Notes under the pieces: model-generated
The model's database searches: none
The model's input: the letters and a program-made list of their open reading frames with translations, nothing else
Told to the model about the DNA's origin: nothing
Position numbers and translations under genes: made by a program
NCBI RefSeq assembly: GCF_900105995.1
Contig: NZ_LT629785.1
Coordinates: forward strand, 2,356,001 to 2,420,000
From: Pseudomonas pohangensis
GTDB lineage: Bacteria > Pseudomonadota > Gammaproteobacteria > Pseudomonadales > Pseudomonadaceae
Length of the DNA stretch: 64,000 nt
Direction: 5' to 3'
Shown: positions 15,613 through 24,825 of the stretch, piece by piece
Position numbering within the stretch: the stretch's first letter is position 1
Layout of the letters: each line of letters opens with the position of its first letter

Positions 15613-16089
15613 ATGCTGAATACGCAATCGAGCGAGCGCGCACAGCTCTCCTTGTTTCACGGCGCCGCCAGCAAGCCGCAGGCAATACCTTTGCCCGGCG
15701 AACCAGCAGGCAGTGCCTGGGCCGGGCCTGTGGAATGCTTCAGCGAACTGGCTTTATGTGGCTCGAAGGAAAATTGCCTGCTACTGCTGGCACCTGTTCT
15801 GCGCGAATTGAGCCAGCAGGCAGGCGATCGCTGGCTGACCCTGATTGATGCACCGGCCTGGCTCACCCGCAGCTGGCTGCGCAACGCCGGGCTCAAGCGC
15901 GACGTCATCCTGCTGTTGAAAACCCGCAGTGCGGCTACTGCAGTCGAACTGGCCTGCGAGGCATTGCAACGGGGCCGCAGCCATACGGTAATCAGCTGGC
16001 TACAGGCACTGGACGCACATTCACGGCAAATGCTGACGTTGATGGCGCTGCAGGGACAAAGCCAGAGTCTGAATATTCGACTGGGCTGA
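15613..16089 (+). CDS. sulA: SOS cell-division inhibitor SulA
   Basis: The 158-residue protein matches pseudomonad SulA: a variable N-terminus, then ECFSELALCGSKENCLLLL, the FtsZ-interaction core WLTLIDAPAWLTRSWLRNAG and RSHTVISWLQALDAHSRQML. SulA sequesters FtsZ monomers to block septation during DNA damage. The reading frame opens at a TTG (15601), but the ATG at 15613, 24 bp after lexA, is the normal start. It has no SOS box of its own and depends on the lexA promoter. Confidence 0.93.
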   Translation: MLNTQSSERAQLSLFHGAASKPQAIPLPGEPAGSAWAGPVECFSELALCGSKENCLLLLAPVLRELSQQAGDRWLTLIDAPAWLTRSWLRNAGLKRDVILLLKTRSAATAVELACEALQRGRSHTVISWLQALDAHSRQMLTLMALQGQSQSLNIRLG

Positions 16090-16133
16090 AATAACCCGGA
16101 CGGGCAGCCGGAATGTCGAGCTCGCCAAGCCGC

Positions 16134-16367
16134 TCAGTGCAGGACGCGCGTACCCTCTTCATTCAGCAAGCCACCTTCAGCTAGGCGCCCGGCCATCTGC
16201 ACACCGACATTCAGCATCGCCTTGGCGACCTCGACTTGCTGACCCTGCAAAAACGCACGGGCGTCGGCTGAAAACTCCAGGGTAACCAGAGACTCCTGAT
16301 CATCGCCACGACGCAAAACAATGCGCCCGTCAGGCAGCTCGACTATTTCAAGAAACGCTGTTGGCAT
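16134..16367 (-). CDS. Conserved small protein, unknown function
   Basis: A 77-residue soluble protein with an N-terminal beta-rich half (FLEIVELPDGRIVLRRGD) and a helical half (EVAKAMLNVGVQMAGRLAEG). Its position between sulA and the DUF6586-like gene matches a conserved hypothetical in the pseudomonad lexA-topA region. No domain of known function is visible, and no signal peptide or membrane segment. Confidence 0.82.
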   Translation of the reverse strand: MPTAFLEIVELPDGRIVLRRGDDQESLVTLEFSADARAFLQGQQVEVAKAMLNVGVQMAGRLAEGGLLNEEGTRVLH

Positions 16368-16443
16368 GAATGCAACCCCTGATGAAAGCCGCCTAGTGTA
16401 CCAGCCGTACCTGCCACGACCCTAACCCGTCCATCCTGCAGCT

Positions 16444-16962
16444 TCACCACTCGACCAGTGTTTCGCGAAAACGCATGGCCAGATTCTTCAGCGACTGCCG
16501 CCAGCTCTCGATCTGTTCGAGGCCGAGTTCCGGCTCGTCCTGCTCCAGACTGACGGCCTCGATCAGCGCCAGCCGCGGATCAACCTTGGCCACTTTCAGC
16601 TCCTGCGGTGGCTGATACAGCGCCTGATAGCTGAGCAATAGCTGCGCCAGCCAACTGTCCGGTCGTTTCGCCAGTTCGATCAACTCGGAAAGCTCCGGGC
16701 TCGGTGCCGCCGCCAGCACCTGCGGGTCAAGCAGTTGCTCAGCCTGACGCACATCCGGGCCAGCCAACCGGTAGTAACCGGCAATCTCATGGCACAGACC
16801 CAGCAAGGCGCCATACAGATGGAAGATCGCCGCCTCGCGCTCAGCCTTGATAATCCCCAGCGCATTGGCAGGCCGGGCCGCTTCGGCCTTGCGGCAGGCC
16901 TCCAGCGCGAGTCCGGCAAAATAGATTTTCTGGTTGGTACGGGTATAACGCTCATTCGCCAT
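16444..16962 (-). CDS. Conserved hypothetical (DUF6586-like)
   Basis: I start this at the ATG at 16962, with GAGGAG nine bases upstream, instead of the longer frame opening at 17049. The resulting 172-residue protein begins MANERYTRTNQKIYFA and is largely alpha-helical, with AEREAAIFHLYGALLGLCHEIAGYYRL and a C-terminal QSLKNLAMRFRETLVEW. It resembles the small family found upstream of topA in pseudomonads. Cytoplasmic; no known function. Confidence 0.82.
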   Translation of the reverse strand: MANERYTRTNQKIYFAGLALEACRKAEAARPANALGIIKAEREAAIFHLYGALLGLCHEIAGYYRLAGPDVRQAEQLLDPQVLAAAPSPELSELIELAKRPDSWLAQLLLSYQALYQPPQELKVAKVDPRLALIEAVSLEQDEPELGLEQIESWRQSLKNLAMRFRETLVEW

Positions 16963-17094
16963 GAGACAGTTCTCCTCGAGCGCCTGACAGCCAGTGTTGC
17001 TGCCAGGCACCACGGCAGCCGCAAGGCGGTGTGCCGGAATCAATCGCAACGTGCCGGCACAAGGCTAAAACGCCTGTAGCCAGTGCCTGCTTGC

Positions 17095-19704
17095 TCAGCG
17101 CTTGTCTTCTACCTGCCACTTGCTGCCATCGTAGAAAGCACGCCAGCCGCTGGGCTTGCCGTCGATCTCCGACTGCACGTATTGCTCCTTGGTCTTGCGA
17201 CTGAAGCGAATCACCGCTGGACGGCCATCCGGGTCCTTCTGTGGTGCTTTCAGCAGGAACTGGTACTTGGGGTCCAGTTCATCCTTGTGCGGCAGCAGTT
17301 CCAGCACCAGCGGTGCTCTGGTCTCGCGGTTTTTCGGAAACTGGCTGGCAGCCAGAAACAACCCAGAGGCGCCATCGCGCAGCACATAGGTATCCTTGAC
17401 CTTCTCGCACTGCAACTCCGGCATCTTGATCGGATCACATTTGGGTGGCGCGGCCTCGCCACTTTTCAGCAGCTTGCGGGTGTTCTTGCACTCGGCATTG
17501 GTACAGCCAAAGAACTTGCCGAAACGACCGGTCTTGAGCTGCATCTCGCTACCGCACTTGTCACACTCGAGTCGTGGCCCTTCGTAACCCTTGATGCGGA
17601 ACTGGCCCAGTTCGACTTCATAACCCGGGCAGTCCGGGTTGTTGCCGCACACATGCAGTTTGCGTGTTTCATCCAGCAGATAGGCATCCATCGCCGTGTC
17701 ACAGATCTTGCAGCGATGCTTGCCGAGCAACACCAGTGATTCCGACTCGCCCTCGTCATCGGCGGCAATCTCGTCACCCGGCACCAGGTTCAGCGTGGAC
17801 TTGCAACGCTCCTTGGGTGGCAAGGCATAACCGGAGCAGCCGAGAAACACCCCTGTCGAAGCCGTACGGATCATCATCGGCCGGCCACACTCGCGGCAGG
17901 CTATGTCGGTCGGGGTCGGTTCGTTGGAGCGCATACCGCCATCAGCGGCACCCGCCAGATCGAGCCGCTTCTTGAAGGTGCCGTAAAACTCGTCGAGCAG
18001 GTTCTTCCATTCGCGCTGGCCTTTGGCCACGTCATCCAGACGCTCTTCCATGCCGGCCGTGAAGCCGTAGTCCATCAGGTTGGGGAAGCTTTCGCCAAGA
18101 CGCTCGGTAACGATGTCACCCATTTTCTCCGCGTAAAACCGGCGGTTATGCACTGTCACATAGCCACGATCCTGAATGGTCGAAATGATGGCGGCATAGG
18201 TGGACGGGCGGCCAATGCCACGCTTTTCCAGTTCCTTGACCAGACTGGCCTCGGAGTAGCGCGCCAGTGGCTTGGTAAAATGCTGGCTGGGGTCAAGCTT
18301 GAGCAGCTTGAGGGTTTCACCTTCCTGCATGTCCGGCAGCACGGCGTCTTCACCCTGCTTGCTCAGCTGTGGCAGAGCCCGGGTATAGCCATCAAATTTG
18401 AGAATACGGCCCTTGGCCCGCAGCTCGAAGCTGTCCGCCTTGACCGCCACCGTGGTCGACAGGTATTCGGCAGGAGGCATCTGGCAGGCGACAAACTGCC
18501 GCCAGATCAATTCGTACAAGCGCTCGGCATCACGCTCCATACCCGACAGCTGGGTCGGACGCAGATTGACGTCAGAGGGACGGATCGCCTCGTGCGCCTC
18601 CTGGGCGCCTTCCTTGCTCGAGTACAGCACCGGATTGGCCGGCAGATACTGCTTGCCGTACTCGCTGCCGATAAAACCACGCACCATCTCGATGGAGTCT
18701 GCCGACAGATTGGTCGAATCGGTACGCATGTAGGTGATGTAACCGGCCTCGTACAGACGCTGGGCCATCATCATGGTCTTCTTCACACCAAAGCCGAGAC
18801 GCGTGCTGGCAGCCTGTTGCAGTGTGGAGGTAATAAAAGGTGCCGAAGGCTTGCTGCTGGTCGGTTTGTCTTCACGCTTGAACAGCTGGTAGCTGCTGGC
18901 CTTGAGCTTTTCCAGCGCAGCCTTTGCGGCAGCTTCATTCAGCGGTTTGAACGCCTGACCATTCTCGCGAGCCACCTCGAAACGCACACTGGCGCCCTTG
19001 GCCGTGCCCAGGTCCGCATGCACTTCCCAGTATTCTTCAGGGACAAAGGCGCGTATTTCCTTTTCCCGTTCCACCACCAGCTTGGCCGCTACCGACTGCA
19101 CACGACCGGCAGACAGGCCACGGGCGATCTTCTGCCAGAGCAACGGGGAAACCATGTAACCGACGACCCGGTCAAGAAAGCGCCGGGCCTGCTGTGCGTT
19201 TACCCGATCAATATCCAGGGTTCCCGGCGTGGCGAATGCTTCCTGAATGGCTTTTTTGGTGATTTCGTTGAACACCACCCGTTTGTAGCGCGCTTCATCA
19301 CCACCGATGGCCTCGCGCAGGTGCCAGGCGATCGCCTCCCCCTCGCGGTCCAAGTCGGTTGCGAGGTAGATGGTGTCGGCATCCTTGGCCAGACGGCGCA
19401 ATTCCTCGATGACTTTTTCCTTGCCGGGAAGGATTTCGTACCTGGCTTTCCAGCCGTTCTCCGGATCCACACCCATGCGGGCAATCAGCTGGCGTTTGGC
19501 CTTTTCCTTGGGCGAAATCGCCGGCGCTTCTGCCGCTGCGGCCTTGCCGCGCTTTACCGGCGTCTTTTCAGCACTGACCGAACCACTGGTTGGCAAGTCA
19601 CGGATGTGTCCAATGCTCGACTTCACCACAAACTGGTTGCCCAGGTATTTGTTGATGGTCTTGGCTTTGGCCGGGGATTCCACGATGACCAGCGATTTAC
19701 CCAT
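17095..19704 (-). CDS. topA: DNA topoisomerase I
   Basis: A type IA topoisomerase of 869 residues that relaxes negative supercoils. The Toprim domain starts at SLVIVESPAKAKTINKYLG and includes the acidic triad ATDLDREGEA; the active-site Tyr325 is in AGYITYMRTDSTNL. Several C4 zinc-ribbon modules follow (for example CDKCGSEMQLKTGRFGKFFG, continuing to CTNAEC). The reading frame extends 16 codons upstream, but the ATG at 19704 gives the standard N-terminus MGKSLVIVESP and usual length. No strong ribosome-binding site precedes it. Confidence 0.98.
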   Translation of the reverse strand: MGKSLVIVESPAKAKTINKYLGNQFVVKSSIGHIRDLPTSGSVSAEKTPVKRGKAAAAEAPAISPKEKAKRQLIARMGVDPENGWKARYEILPGKEKVIEELRRLAKDADTIYLATDLDREGEAIAWHLREAIGGDEARYKRVVFNEITKKAIQEAFATPGTLDIDRVNAQQARRFLDRVVGYMVSPLLWQKIARGLSAGRVQSVAAKLVVEREKEIRAFVPEEYWEVHADLGTAKGASVRFEVARENGQAFKPLNEAAAKAALEKLKASSYQLFKREDKPTSSKPSAPFITSTLQQAASTRLGFGVKKTMMMAQRLYEAGYITYMRTDSTNLSADSIEMVRGFIGSEYGKQYLPANPVLYSSKEGAQEAHEAIRPSDVNLRPTQLSGMERDAERLYELIWRQFVACQMPPAEYLSTTVAVKADSFELRAKGRILKFDGYTRALPQLSKQGEDAVLPDMQEGETLKLLKLDPSQHFTKPLARYSEASLVKELEKRGIGRPSTYAAIISTIQDRGYVTVHNRRFYAEKMGDIVTERLGESFPNLMDYGFTAGMEERLDDVAKGQREWKNLLDEFYGTFKKRLDLAGAADGGMRSNEPTPTDIACRECGRPMMIRTASTGVFLGCSGYALPPKERCKSTLNLVPGDEIAADDEGESESLVLLGKHRCKICDTAMDAYLLDETRKLHVCGNNPDCPGYEVELGQFRIKGYEGPRLECDKCGSEMQLKTGRFGKFFGCTNAECKNTRKLLKSGEAAPPKCDPIKMPELQCEKVKDTYVLRDGASGLFLAASQFPKNRETRAPLVLELLPHKDELDPKYQFLLKAPQKDPDGRPAVIRFSRKTKEQYVQSEIDGKPSGWRAFYDGSKWQVEDKR

Positions 19705-19818
19705 GGAGAGGAATATTCCTGAATTCGATAAAAAAGGCGGGAGCCGCAGCATGCGGCACCGCTATATATAGTGCCCTGACAAGCAAGGTCAAGCTTGCAA
19801 GACCGGCCTGCACCGGAC

Positions 19819-20067
19819 TCAAAGACCTTTGGAAGGCTCTATCTCGGGAGTTTCCAGCGAGAAACGGGAGATTTGCTCACCGTCCACATTGACTGTCTCG
19901 GTGAACATGCTCAAGGGACGAACCCAAAGCCCGCGCTCACCATAAAGCGCTTGATAAACCACCAGTTGCTCTTCGGTTTCGGAGTGTCTGGCAGTACCCA
20001 GCACCCGGTATTGCTGACCTTTGTAATGCCGGTAGATGCCAGGCTGCAGAGTCATCTGAAGGTCCAT
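19819..20067 (-). CDS. DUF1653-family small protein
   Basis: About 82 residues beginning at MDLQMTLQPGIYRHYKG; an alternative ATG four codons later (20055) begins MTLQPG, and neither has a strong ribosome-binding site. The core PGIYRHYKGQQYRVLGTARH followed by SETEEQLVVYQALYGE and WVRPLSMFTE is the DUF1653 signature, a small SH3-like beta fold of unknown function. It lies between topA and fadA on the same strand. Confidence 0.86.
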   Translation of the reverse strand: MDLQMTLQPGIYRHYKGQQYRVLGTARHSETEEQLVVYQALYGERGLWVRPLSMFTETVNVDGEQISRFSLETPEIEPSKGL

Positions 20068-20084
20068 TTTCACTGAGTTCCGAA

Positions 20085-20115
20085 AAAACAAAAGCCGGGG
20101 CACCAGGCCCCGGCT
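20085..20115 (-). terminator. Rho-independent terminator after fadA
   Basis: On the minus strand AGCCGGGGC pairs with GCCCCGGCT (20107-20115 with 20093-20101) around a 5-nt loop, followed by TTTTGTTTTTT. It lies 18 bp beyond the fadA stop and ends the fadBA operon. Confidence 0.87.
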
Positions 20116-20132
20116 CGTGCGTGCCAAAGCGC

Positions 20133-21308
20133 TTAAACGCGCTCGAACACCGTGCTGATGCCCTGGCCGAGACCAATGCACATGGTCGACACCCCGAGGG
20201 TGCCGCCATTCTGCTTCATCACGTTCAGCAGGGTGCCGGAGATCCGCGCACCGGAGCAGCCAAACGGGTGACCCAGCGCAATTGCACCACCATGCAGGTT
20301 GACCTTCTGCTCCATCACATCAAGCAGTTTGAGGTCTTTCAGCACTGGCAGCGCCTGGGCAGCAAAGGCTTCGTTAAGTTCAACGAAGTCGATGTCGGCC
20401 ATGCTCAGACCGGCGCGCTGCAGGGCTTTCTTGGTCGATGGCACCGGGCCATAACCCATGATTGCCGGGTCAACGCCCGCCAGCGCCATGGCACGTACCA
20501 CGGCCATCGGCTGGATGCCGAGGTCCTGGGCACGCTGGGCCGACATCACGATCATGCACGAGGCACCATCGGTGATTTGCGAAGAAGTACCGGCAGTCAC
20601 GGTGCCGCCCTTCGGATTGAACGCCGGCTTCAGCGCCGCCAGACTTTCCAGGGTGGTTTCCGGACGGATGGTTTCATCGTAGTCGAAGACCTTCAGAAAG
20701 CCATTCTCGTCGTAGCCTTCCATCGGGATGATTTCATCCTTGAACTTGCCTTCGACGGTGGCCTTGTGGGCCAGACGGTGCGAACGCTCACCGAAGGCAT
20801 CCTGCTGCTCGCGGCTGATGCCATGCATCTTGCCGAGCATTTCCGCGGTCAGGCCCATCATGCCCGACGCTTTGGCCGCATACAGGGACAGGTGCGGGTT
20901 CGGATCAACGCCGTGCATCATGCTGACGTGGCCCATGTGCTCCACACCACCAACCACGAACACGTCGCCGTTACCGGTCTGGATCGCCTGCACGGCTGTG
21001 TGCAAGGCGCTCATGGAGGAACCACACAGGCGGCTGACCGTCTGTGCCGCACTGGTGTGCGGGATCGGTGTCATCAGCGAGGCCATACGGGCAATGTTCC
21101 AGCCCTGCTCCAGGGTCTGGTTGACACAACCCCAGATGACGTCTTCCACTTCAGCAGGATCAACCTTGCTGTTGCGCGCCAGGAGGCCGCTGATCAGTTG
21201 CGCCGACATGGTCTCGGCACGGGTATTACGGTGCATGCCGCCTTTGGAACGACCCATCGGGGTACGACCAAAGTCAACAATCACTGCATCTCTCGGATTC
21301 AGGCTCAT
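20133..21308 (-). CDS. fadA: 3-ketoacyl-CoA thiolase, beta subunit of FadBA
   Basis: The 391-residue thiolase catalyses the last beta-oxidation step, cleaving 3-ketoacyl-CoA with CoA. Acyl-carrying Cys95 is in RLCGSSMSAL, the His of GHPFGCSGAR activates CoA, and the C-terminal Cys lies in STMCIGLGQGIS. It follows fadB by 30 bp on the same strand, forming the FadBA heterotetramer operon repressed by PsrA in pseudomonads. The start matches the fadA family. Confidence 0.97.
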   Translation of the reverse strand: MSLNPRDAVIVDFGRTPMGRSKGGMHRNTRAETMSAQLISGLLARNSKVDPAEVEDVIWGCVNQTLEQGWNIARMASLMTPIPHTSAAQTVSRLCGSSMSALHTAVQAIQTGNGDVFVVGGVEHMGHVSMMHGVDPNPHLSLYAAKASGMMGLTAEMLGKMHGISREQQDAFGERSHRLAHKATVEGKFKDEIIPMEGYDENGFLKVFDYDETIRPETTLESLAALKPAFNPKGGTVTAGTSSQITDGASCMIVMSAQRAQDLGIQPMAVVRAMALAGVDPAIMGYGPVPSTKKALQRAGLSMADIDFVELNEAFAAQALPVLKDLKLLDVMEQKVNLHGGAIALGHPFGCSGARISGTLLNVMKQNGGTLGVSTMCIGLGQGISTVFERV

Positions 21309-21338
21309 AAATTCACTCTCGCTCTAAACCGTTCGTGA

Positions 21339-23486
21339 TTAACCGAAGAACTTCTGGCCGTTTTTAGCCATAGTCCGCAGTTTTTCGGTTGGGTGGTACA
21401 GCGCGCCCAGTTCGGCATATTTGTCGGCCAGAGCTACGAACTCGGCCACGCCAACGGTGTCGATGTAACGCAGGGCACCACCACGGAACGGCGGGAAGCC
21501 GATACCGAGAATCAGGCCCATATCCGCTTCGGCAGCGGTTTCGACAATGCCGTCTTCCAGGCAACGTACCGTTTCCATGCACAGCGGGATCATCATGTAA
21601 TTGATGATGTCTTCATCTGTGACTTCACGGGCCTCGCCCAGAATCGGCGCGAGCACTTCGTGTACGGACGGATCAACTACCTTCTTCGGCTTGCCACGCT
21701 TGTCCATCTCGTAAGCGTAGAAACCCTTGCCGTTCTTCTGACCCAGACGGTTGGCTTCGTACAGCGCATCAATCGCGGTACGCCGCTCATCCTTCATGCG
21801 ATCCGGGAAGCCTTCAGCCATCACGTCACGACCATGGTGGCCCGTGTCGATACCGACCACGTCCATCAGGTACGCCGGGCCCATCGGCCAGCCGAACTTT
21901 TCCATGACCTTGTCGATACGCACGAAGTCCACACCGGCACCGACCAGCGCGGCAAAGCCGCCGAAGTACGGGAACAGGATACGGTTGACCAGGAAGCCCG
22001 GGCAGTCATTCACCACGATCGGCGTCTTGCCCATTTTGGTCGCGTAGGCAACAGTGGTCGCAACGGCTTCTTCGCTGGATTTCTCGCCACGAATAACCTC
22101 TACCAGCGGCATCATGTGCACCGGGTTGAAGAAGTGCATGCCGACGAAGTTTTCCGGACGCTTGAGCGCCTTGGCCAGCAGGCTGATGGAGATGGTCGAG
22201 GTGTTGGATGCCAGAATCGCATCTTCCTTGACCTGTGCTTCCACTTCCGCCAGCACGATCTGCTTGACCTTGGGGTTCTCGACCACGGCTTCAACGACGA
22301 TATCGACATTGCCGAAATCACCGTAGGACATGGTCGGACGGATACCGGTCAGTGCCTTGGCCATTTTCTCGGGGGTCAGACGACCCTTGCTGACCTGGTT
22401 GACCAGCAGCTTGGACGCCTCGTCCAGGCCCATCTGGATGCCTTCCTCGCGGATATCCTTCATCAGGATCGGCGTGCCTTTGGAGGCGGACTGGTAGGCA
22501 ATGCCACCACCCATGATGCCGGCGCCGAGTACGGCAGACAGCTTCACGTCCTTGGCAATCTTGCTGAAGCCCTTGGCTTTCTTTTTCAGCTCCTGATCAT
22601 TCAGGAACAGCCCGATCAGGCACTGCGCAACAGTGGTCTTGGCCAGCTTGACGAAACCTGCGGCTTCGATTTCCAGACCCTTGTCACGGCCCTGGCCCGC
22701 AGCCTTCTGGATGGTCTTGATGGCTTCCACCGGCGCCGGATAGTTCGGGCCAGCTTGCCCTGCAACGAAACCCTTGGCGGTTTCGAAGCACATCATCTGC
22801 TCCATCTGGTTGAGCTTGATCTTTTCCAGCTTCGGCTGACGCTTGGCCTTGAAATCCAGCTCGCCGGAGATCGCACGCTGGACCAGTTCCAGCGCTGCAG
22901 CCTGCAGCTGCTCAGCCTTGACCACAGCATCCACGGCGCCGGTTTTCAGGGCATCTGCCGGACGCTGTTCCTTGCCCGAGGCGATCCACTCAATGGCATT
23001 GTCGCAACCGATCACACGCGGCAGGCGATAAGTGCCGCCAAAGCCCGGGTAGATACCCAGCTTGACTTCCGGCAGGCCAACCTTGGCCGCTTCGCTCATG
23101 ACCCGGTAATCACCCGCCAGGCACATCTCAAAACCACCGCCCAGGGCGATGCCATTGATGGCAATCACGGTTGGTACGGCAAGATCTTCAAAGTCGCTGA
23201 AAATCCGGTTGGCTTCGAGATTGCCGGCGATCAACTCATCGTCAGGCATCTTGAAGTTATCGACGAACTCAGTGATATCGGCACCGACGATGAACACGTC
23301 CTTGCCACTGGTCACAATCACGCCCTTGACCGAAGCGTCTGCCTTGATGGCATCAACTGCCTGGCGGAGTTCGTTGAGCGTAAGACGGTTGAACTTATTG
23401 ACGGATTCACCCTTGAGATCGAACTTCAGTTCGACTACACCGCCCTCAAGAGCATTAACCGTGATGGCTTTACCTTCGTAAATCAT
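21339..23486 (-). CDS. fadB: Fatty-acid oxidation complex alpha subunit FadB
   Basis: A multifunctional 715-residue protein: N-terminal enoyl-CoA hydratase/isomerase (about 1-190; ALGGGFEMCLAGDYRV and KLGIYPGFGGTYRLPR carry the catalytic Glu residues) and C-terminal 3-hydroxyacyl-CoA dehydrogenase (about 310-715; NAD motif GAGIMGGGIA, HFFNPVHMMPLVEV). It hydrates and oxidises acyl-CoA intermediates in complex with FadA. The frame extends 11 codons upstream, but the ATG at 23486 gives the standard N-terminus MIYEGKAITV. Confidence 0.97.
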   Translation of the reverse strand: MIYEGKAITVNALEGGVVELKFDLKGESVNKFNRLTLNELRQAVDAIKADASVKGVIVTSGKDVFIVGADITEFVDNFKMPDDELIAGNLEANRIFSDFEDLAVPTVIAINGIALGGGFEMCLAGDYRVMSEAAKVGLPEVKLGIYPGFGGTYRLPRVIGCDNAIEWIASGKEQRPADALKTGAVDAVVKAEQLQAAALELVQRAISGELDFKAKRQPKLEKIKLNQMEQMMCFETAKGFVAGQAGPNYPAPVEAIKTIQKAAGQGRDKGLEIEAAGFVKLAKTTVAQCLIGLFLNDQELKKKAKGFSKIAKDVKLSAVLGAGIMGGGIAYQSASKGTPILMKDIREEGIQMGLDEASKLLVNQVSKGRLTPEKMAKALTGIRPTMSYGDFGNVDIVVEAVVENPKVKQIVLAEVEAQVKEDAILASNTSTISISLLAKALKRPENFVGMHFFNPVHMMPLVEVIRGEKSSEEAVATTVAYATKMGKTPIVVNDCPGFLVNRILFPYFGGFAALVGAGVDFVRIDKVMEKFGWPMGPAYLMDVVGIDTGHHGRDVMAEGFPDRMKDERRTAIDALYEANRLGQKNGKGFYAYEMDKRGKPKKVVDPSVHEVLAPILGEAREVTDEDIINYMMIPLCMETVRCLEDGIVETAAEADMGLILGIGFPPFRGGALRYIDTVGVAEFVALADKYAELGALYHPTEKLRTMAKNGQKFFG

Positions 23487-23817
23487 CAACTGATCTCCAC
23501 GGTTTGGGATGCTGAACAATACACATCGAACGCCAACCGGAGGTCATGCCGCGGCTGGGCCGTCGAGCATAACCCCAAAAAAGTCTGGCACACCCGCCGA
23601 CGCGATAATCAGGCGCGTTTCAGCAGCCAAGAGGCTTTGCCGAAATTCATACGCCCGTTTGATTTGGGTTTGCGCACCTTCGGGGAAAAGCCCCGAATTG
23701 TCAATCAAAGCTGCGGGATTTTTCACCACGATCCGCCGAAAACCCACTGCAATACCAGGCATTTCAGGTAATTGGCCTTGCCGTCATCACCCGGCCAAAT
23801 AGCGGCTTATCAGCCGA
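23487..23817. other. Intergenic upstream of fadB, no supported gene
   Basis: This 331-bp region should hold the fadBA promoter. I looked for a PsrA box like the pair upstream of psrA and found no good CAAAC-N4-GTTTG dyad, although GTTTG half-sites occur around 23656-23677. A 72-codon minus-strand frame (23544-23762) has no ribosome-binding site or recognisable domain. Confidence 0.45.
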
Positions 23818-24255
23818 TCAGGCCCAGCGCTGAAGAAATGCATGGATGTGCTGCAGGTCCTGCGGGCCGCCCTTCTCGCCCCAGTAGACAGCCAGCAGCT
23901 GCTGTCCTGCCTCGACCTTGAACACATCGGCAGGAAGGGTTTGCAACTGCTCAAGCAACTGCGCATCGATACAAGGTTCGCGCCAGCGATCCAGCCACTG
24001 GCCAGGCGCCAGTTGCCAGAAACACCATTGCGCCGGGTTCCTCGAGCTGCGCGCCCGGTAATACTGGGCACAGGAAGCCGGTAGCGAACGCTCCAGCCAG
24101 TGTGGCCAGTCCTGCTGCGTCAGCTGCATGGACAGGCCCATACGCCGGGCCTGCAGGCGCACCTGCATGGCCGCTGACTGGCGACGTGAAGGTGCCAGCC
24201 AGGACAGCGGACTCAGCACGACAGCAACGAGTAACAGTACCCACCAGCCATTCAT
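23818..24255 (-). CDS. Small membrane-anchored hypothetical protein
   Basis: The 145-residue product begins with one membrane segment (MNGWWVLLLVAVVLSPLSWL) followed by a basic stretch (PSRRQSAAMQVRLQARRMG) and a soluble Trp-rich domain (QWCFWQLAPGQWLDRW). One N-terminal helix with a cytoplasmic C-terminal domain fits the charges. The position between fadB and a universal stress gene matches a conserved pseudomonad hypothetical. No known function. Divergent from the usp gene. Confidence 0.75.
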   Translation of the reverse strand: MNGWWVLLLVAVVLSPLSWLAPSRRQSAAMQVRLQARRMGLSMQLTQQDWPHWLERSLPASCAQYYRARSSRNPAQWCFWQLAPGQWLDRWREPCIDAQLLEQLQTLPADVFKVEAGQQLLAVYWGEKGGPQDLQHIHAFLQRWA

Positions 24256-24336
24256 CTGTTATTCCAAGCCCCGCTTGCTGCAATGAGTGGCAAAGGTAGC
24301 CATAATCGAAATATACCGTCCCGAGGAGTCAGCCAC

Positions 24337-24777
24337 ATGTCTTACCAGCATTTATTGGTCGCCGTTGATCTCAGCGAAGAATGCACGCCGGTACTCCAGC
24401 GTGCCCAGGAACTTGCCCGCAGCACCCAGGCGCGGCTGTCGATTGTGCACATCATCGAACCGATGGCCATGGCCTTTGGCGGTGATGTACCGATGGACCT
24501 GACGCTGATCCAGCAACAGCAGTTCGAACAGGCGGAAGCTGCGCTGGCCAAACTCGCTGAACAGTATCCCGAGGTCAGCAAGGAGCAGCGGCACCTGATC
24601 TTTGGCCAGCCGCGCCAGGAAATTCATGGCCTGGCCACCGAGCAGGGCTGCGACCTGATCGTGGTCGGCAGTCACGGGCGTCACGGCCTGGCCCTGCTGC
24701 TCGGCTCCACCGCCAATGACGTACTGCACGGCGCTCCCTGCGACGTTCTGGCGGTACGCCTGAATCCGCCCACCTGA
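24337..24777 (+). CDS. Universal stress protein (UspA family)
   Basis: 146 residues from the ATG at 24337, with GAGGAG upstream; the longer frame from 24283 has no conserved content. The UspA fold is seen in YQHLLVAVDLSEECTPVLQRA, LSIVHIIEP and the ATP-binding GSHGRHGLALLLGSTAN (G-2x-G-9x-G-(S/T) type). Such proteins are induced by starvation and stress; the intact glycine motif suggests nucleotide binding. Monocistronic and convergent with the next gene. Confidence 0.92.
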   Translation: MSYQHLLVAVDLSEECTPVLQRAQELARSTQARLSIVHIIEPMAMAFGGDVPMDLTLIQQQQFEQAEAALAKLAEQYPEVSKEQRHLIFGQPRQEIHGLATEQGCDLIVVGSHGRHGLALLLGSTANDVLHGAPCDVLAVRLNPPT

Positions 24778-24790
24778 CCGAAGGCTTACA

Positions 24791-24813
24791 ATGCGCCCGC
24801 CCGGCGGGCGCAT
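24791..24813. terminator. GC-rich inverted repeat between convergent genes
   Basis: ATGCGCCCGCC and GGCGGGCGCAT (11-bp perfect arms, one central base) lie between the converging usp and hypothetical genes. There is no T-tract, so intrinsic termination is uncertain. Confidence 0.5.
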
Positions 24814-24825
24814 CCTGTCCCGGGG

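Noticed and set aside
18148..19722. 524-codon plus-strand frame opposite topA
   Set aside because: Antisense shadow of topA.
23544..23762. 72-codon minus-strand frame upstream of fadB
   Set aside because: No ribosome-binding site or homologous feature recognised; likely promoter region.
21393..23771. 792-codon plus-strand frame opposite fadB
   Set aside because: Antisense shadow; His/Leu/Asp-rich translation without domains.
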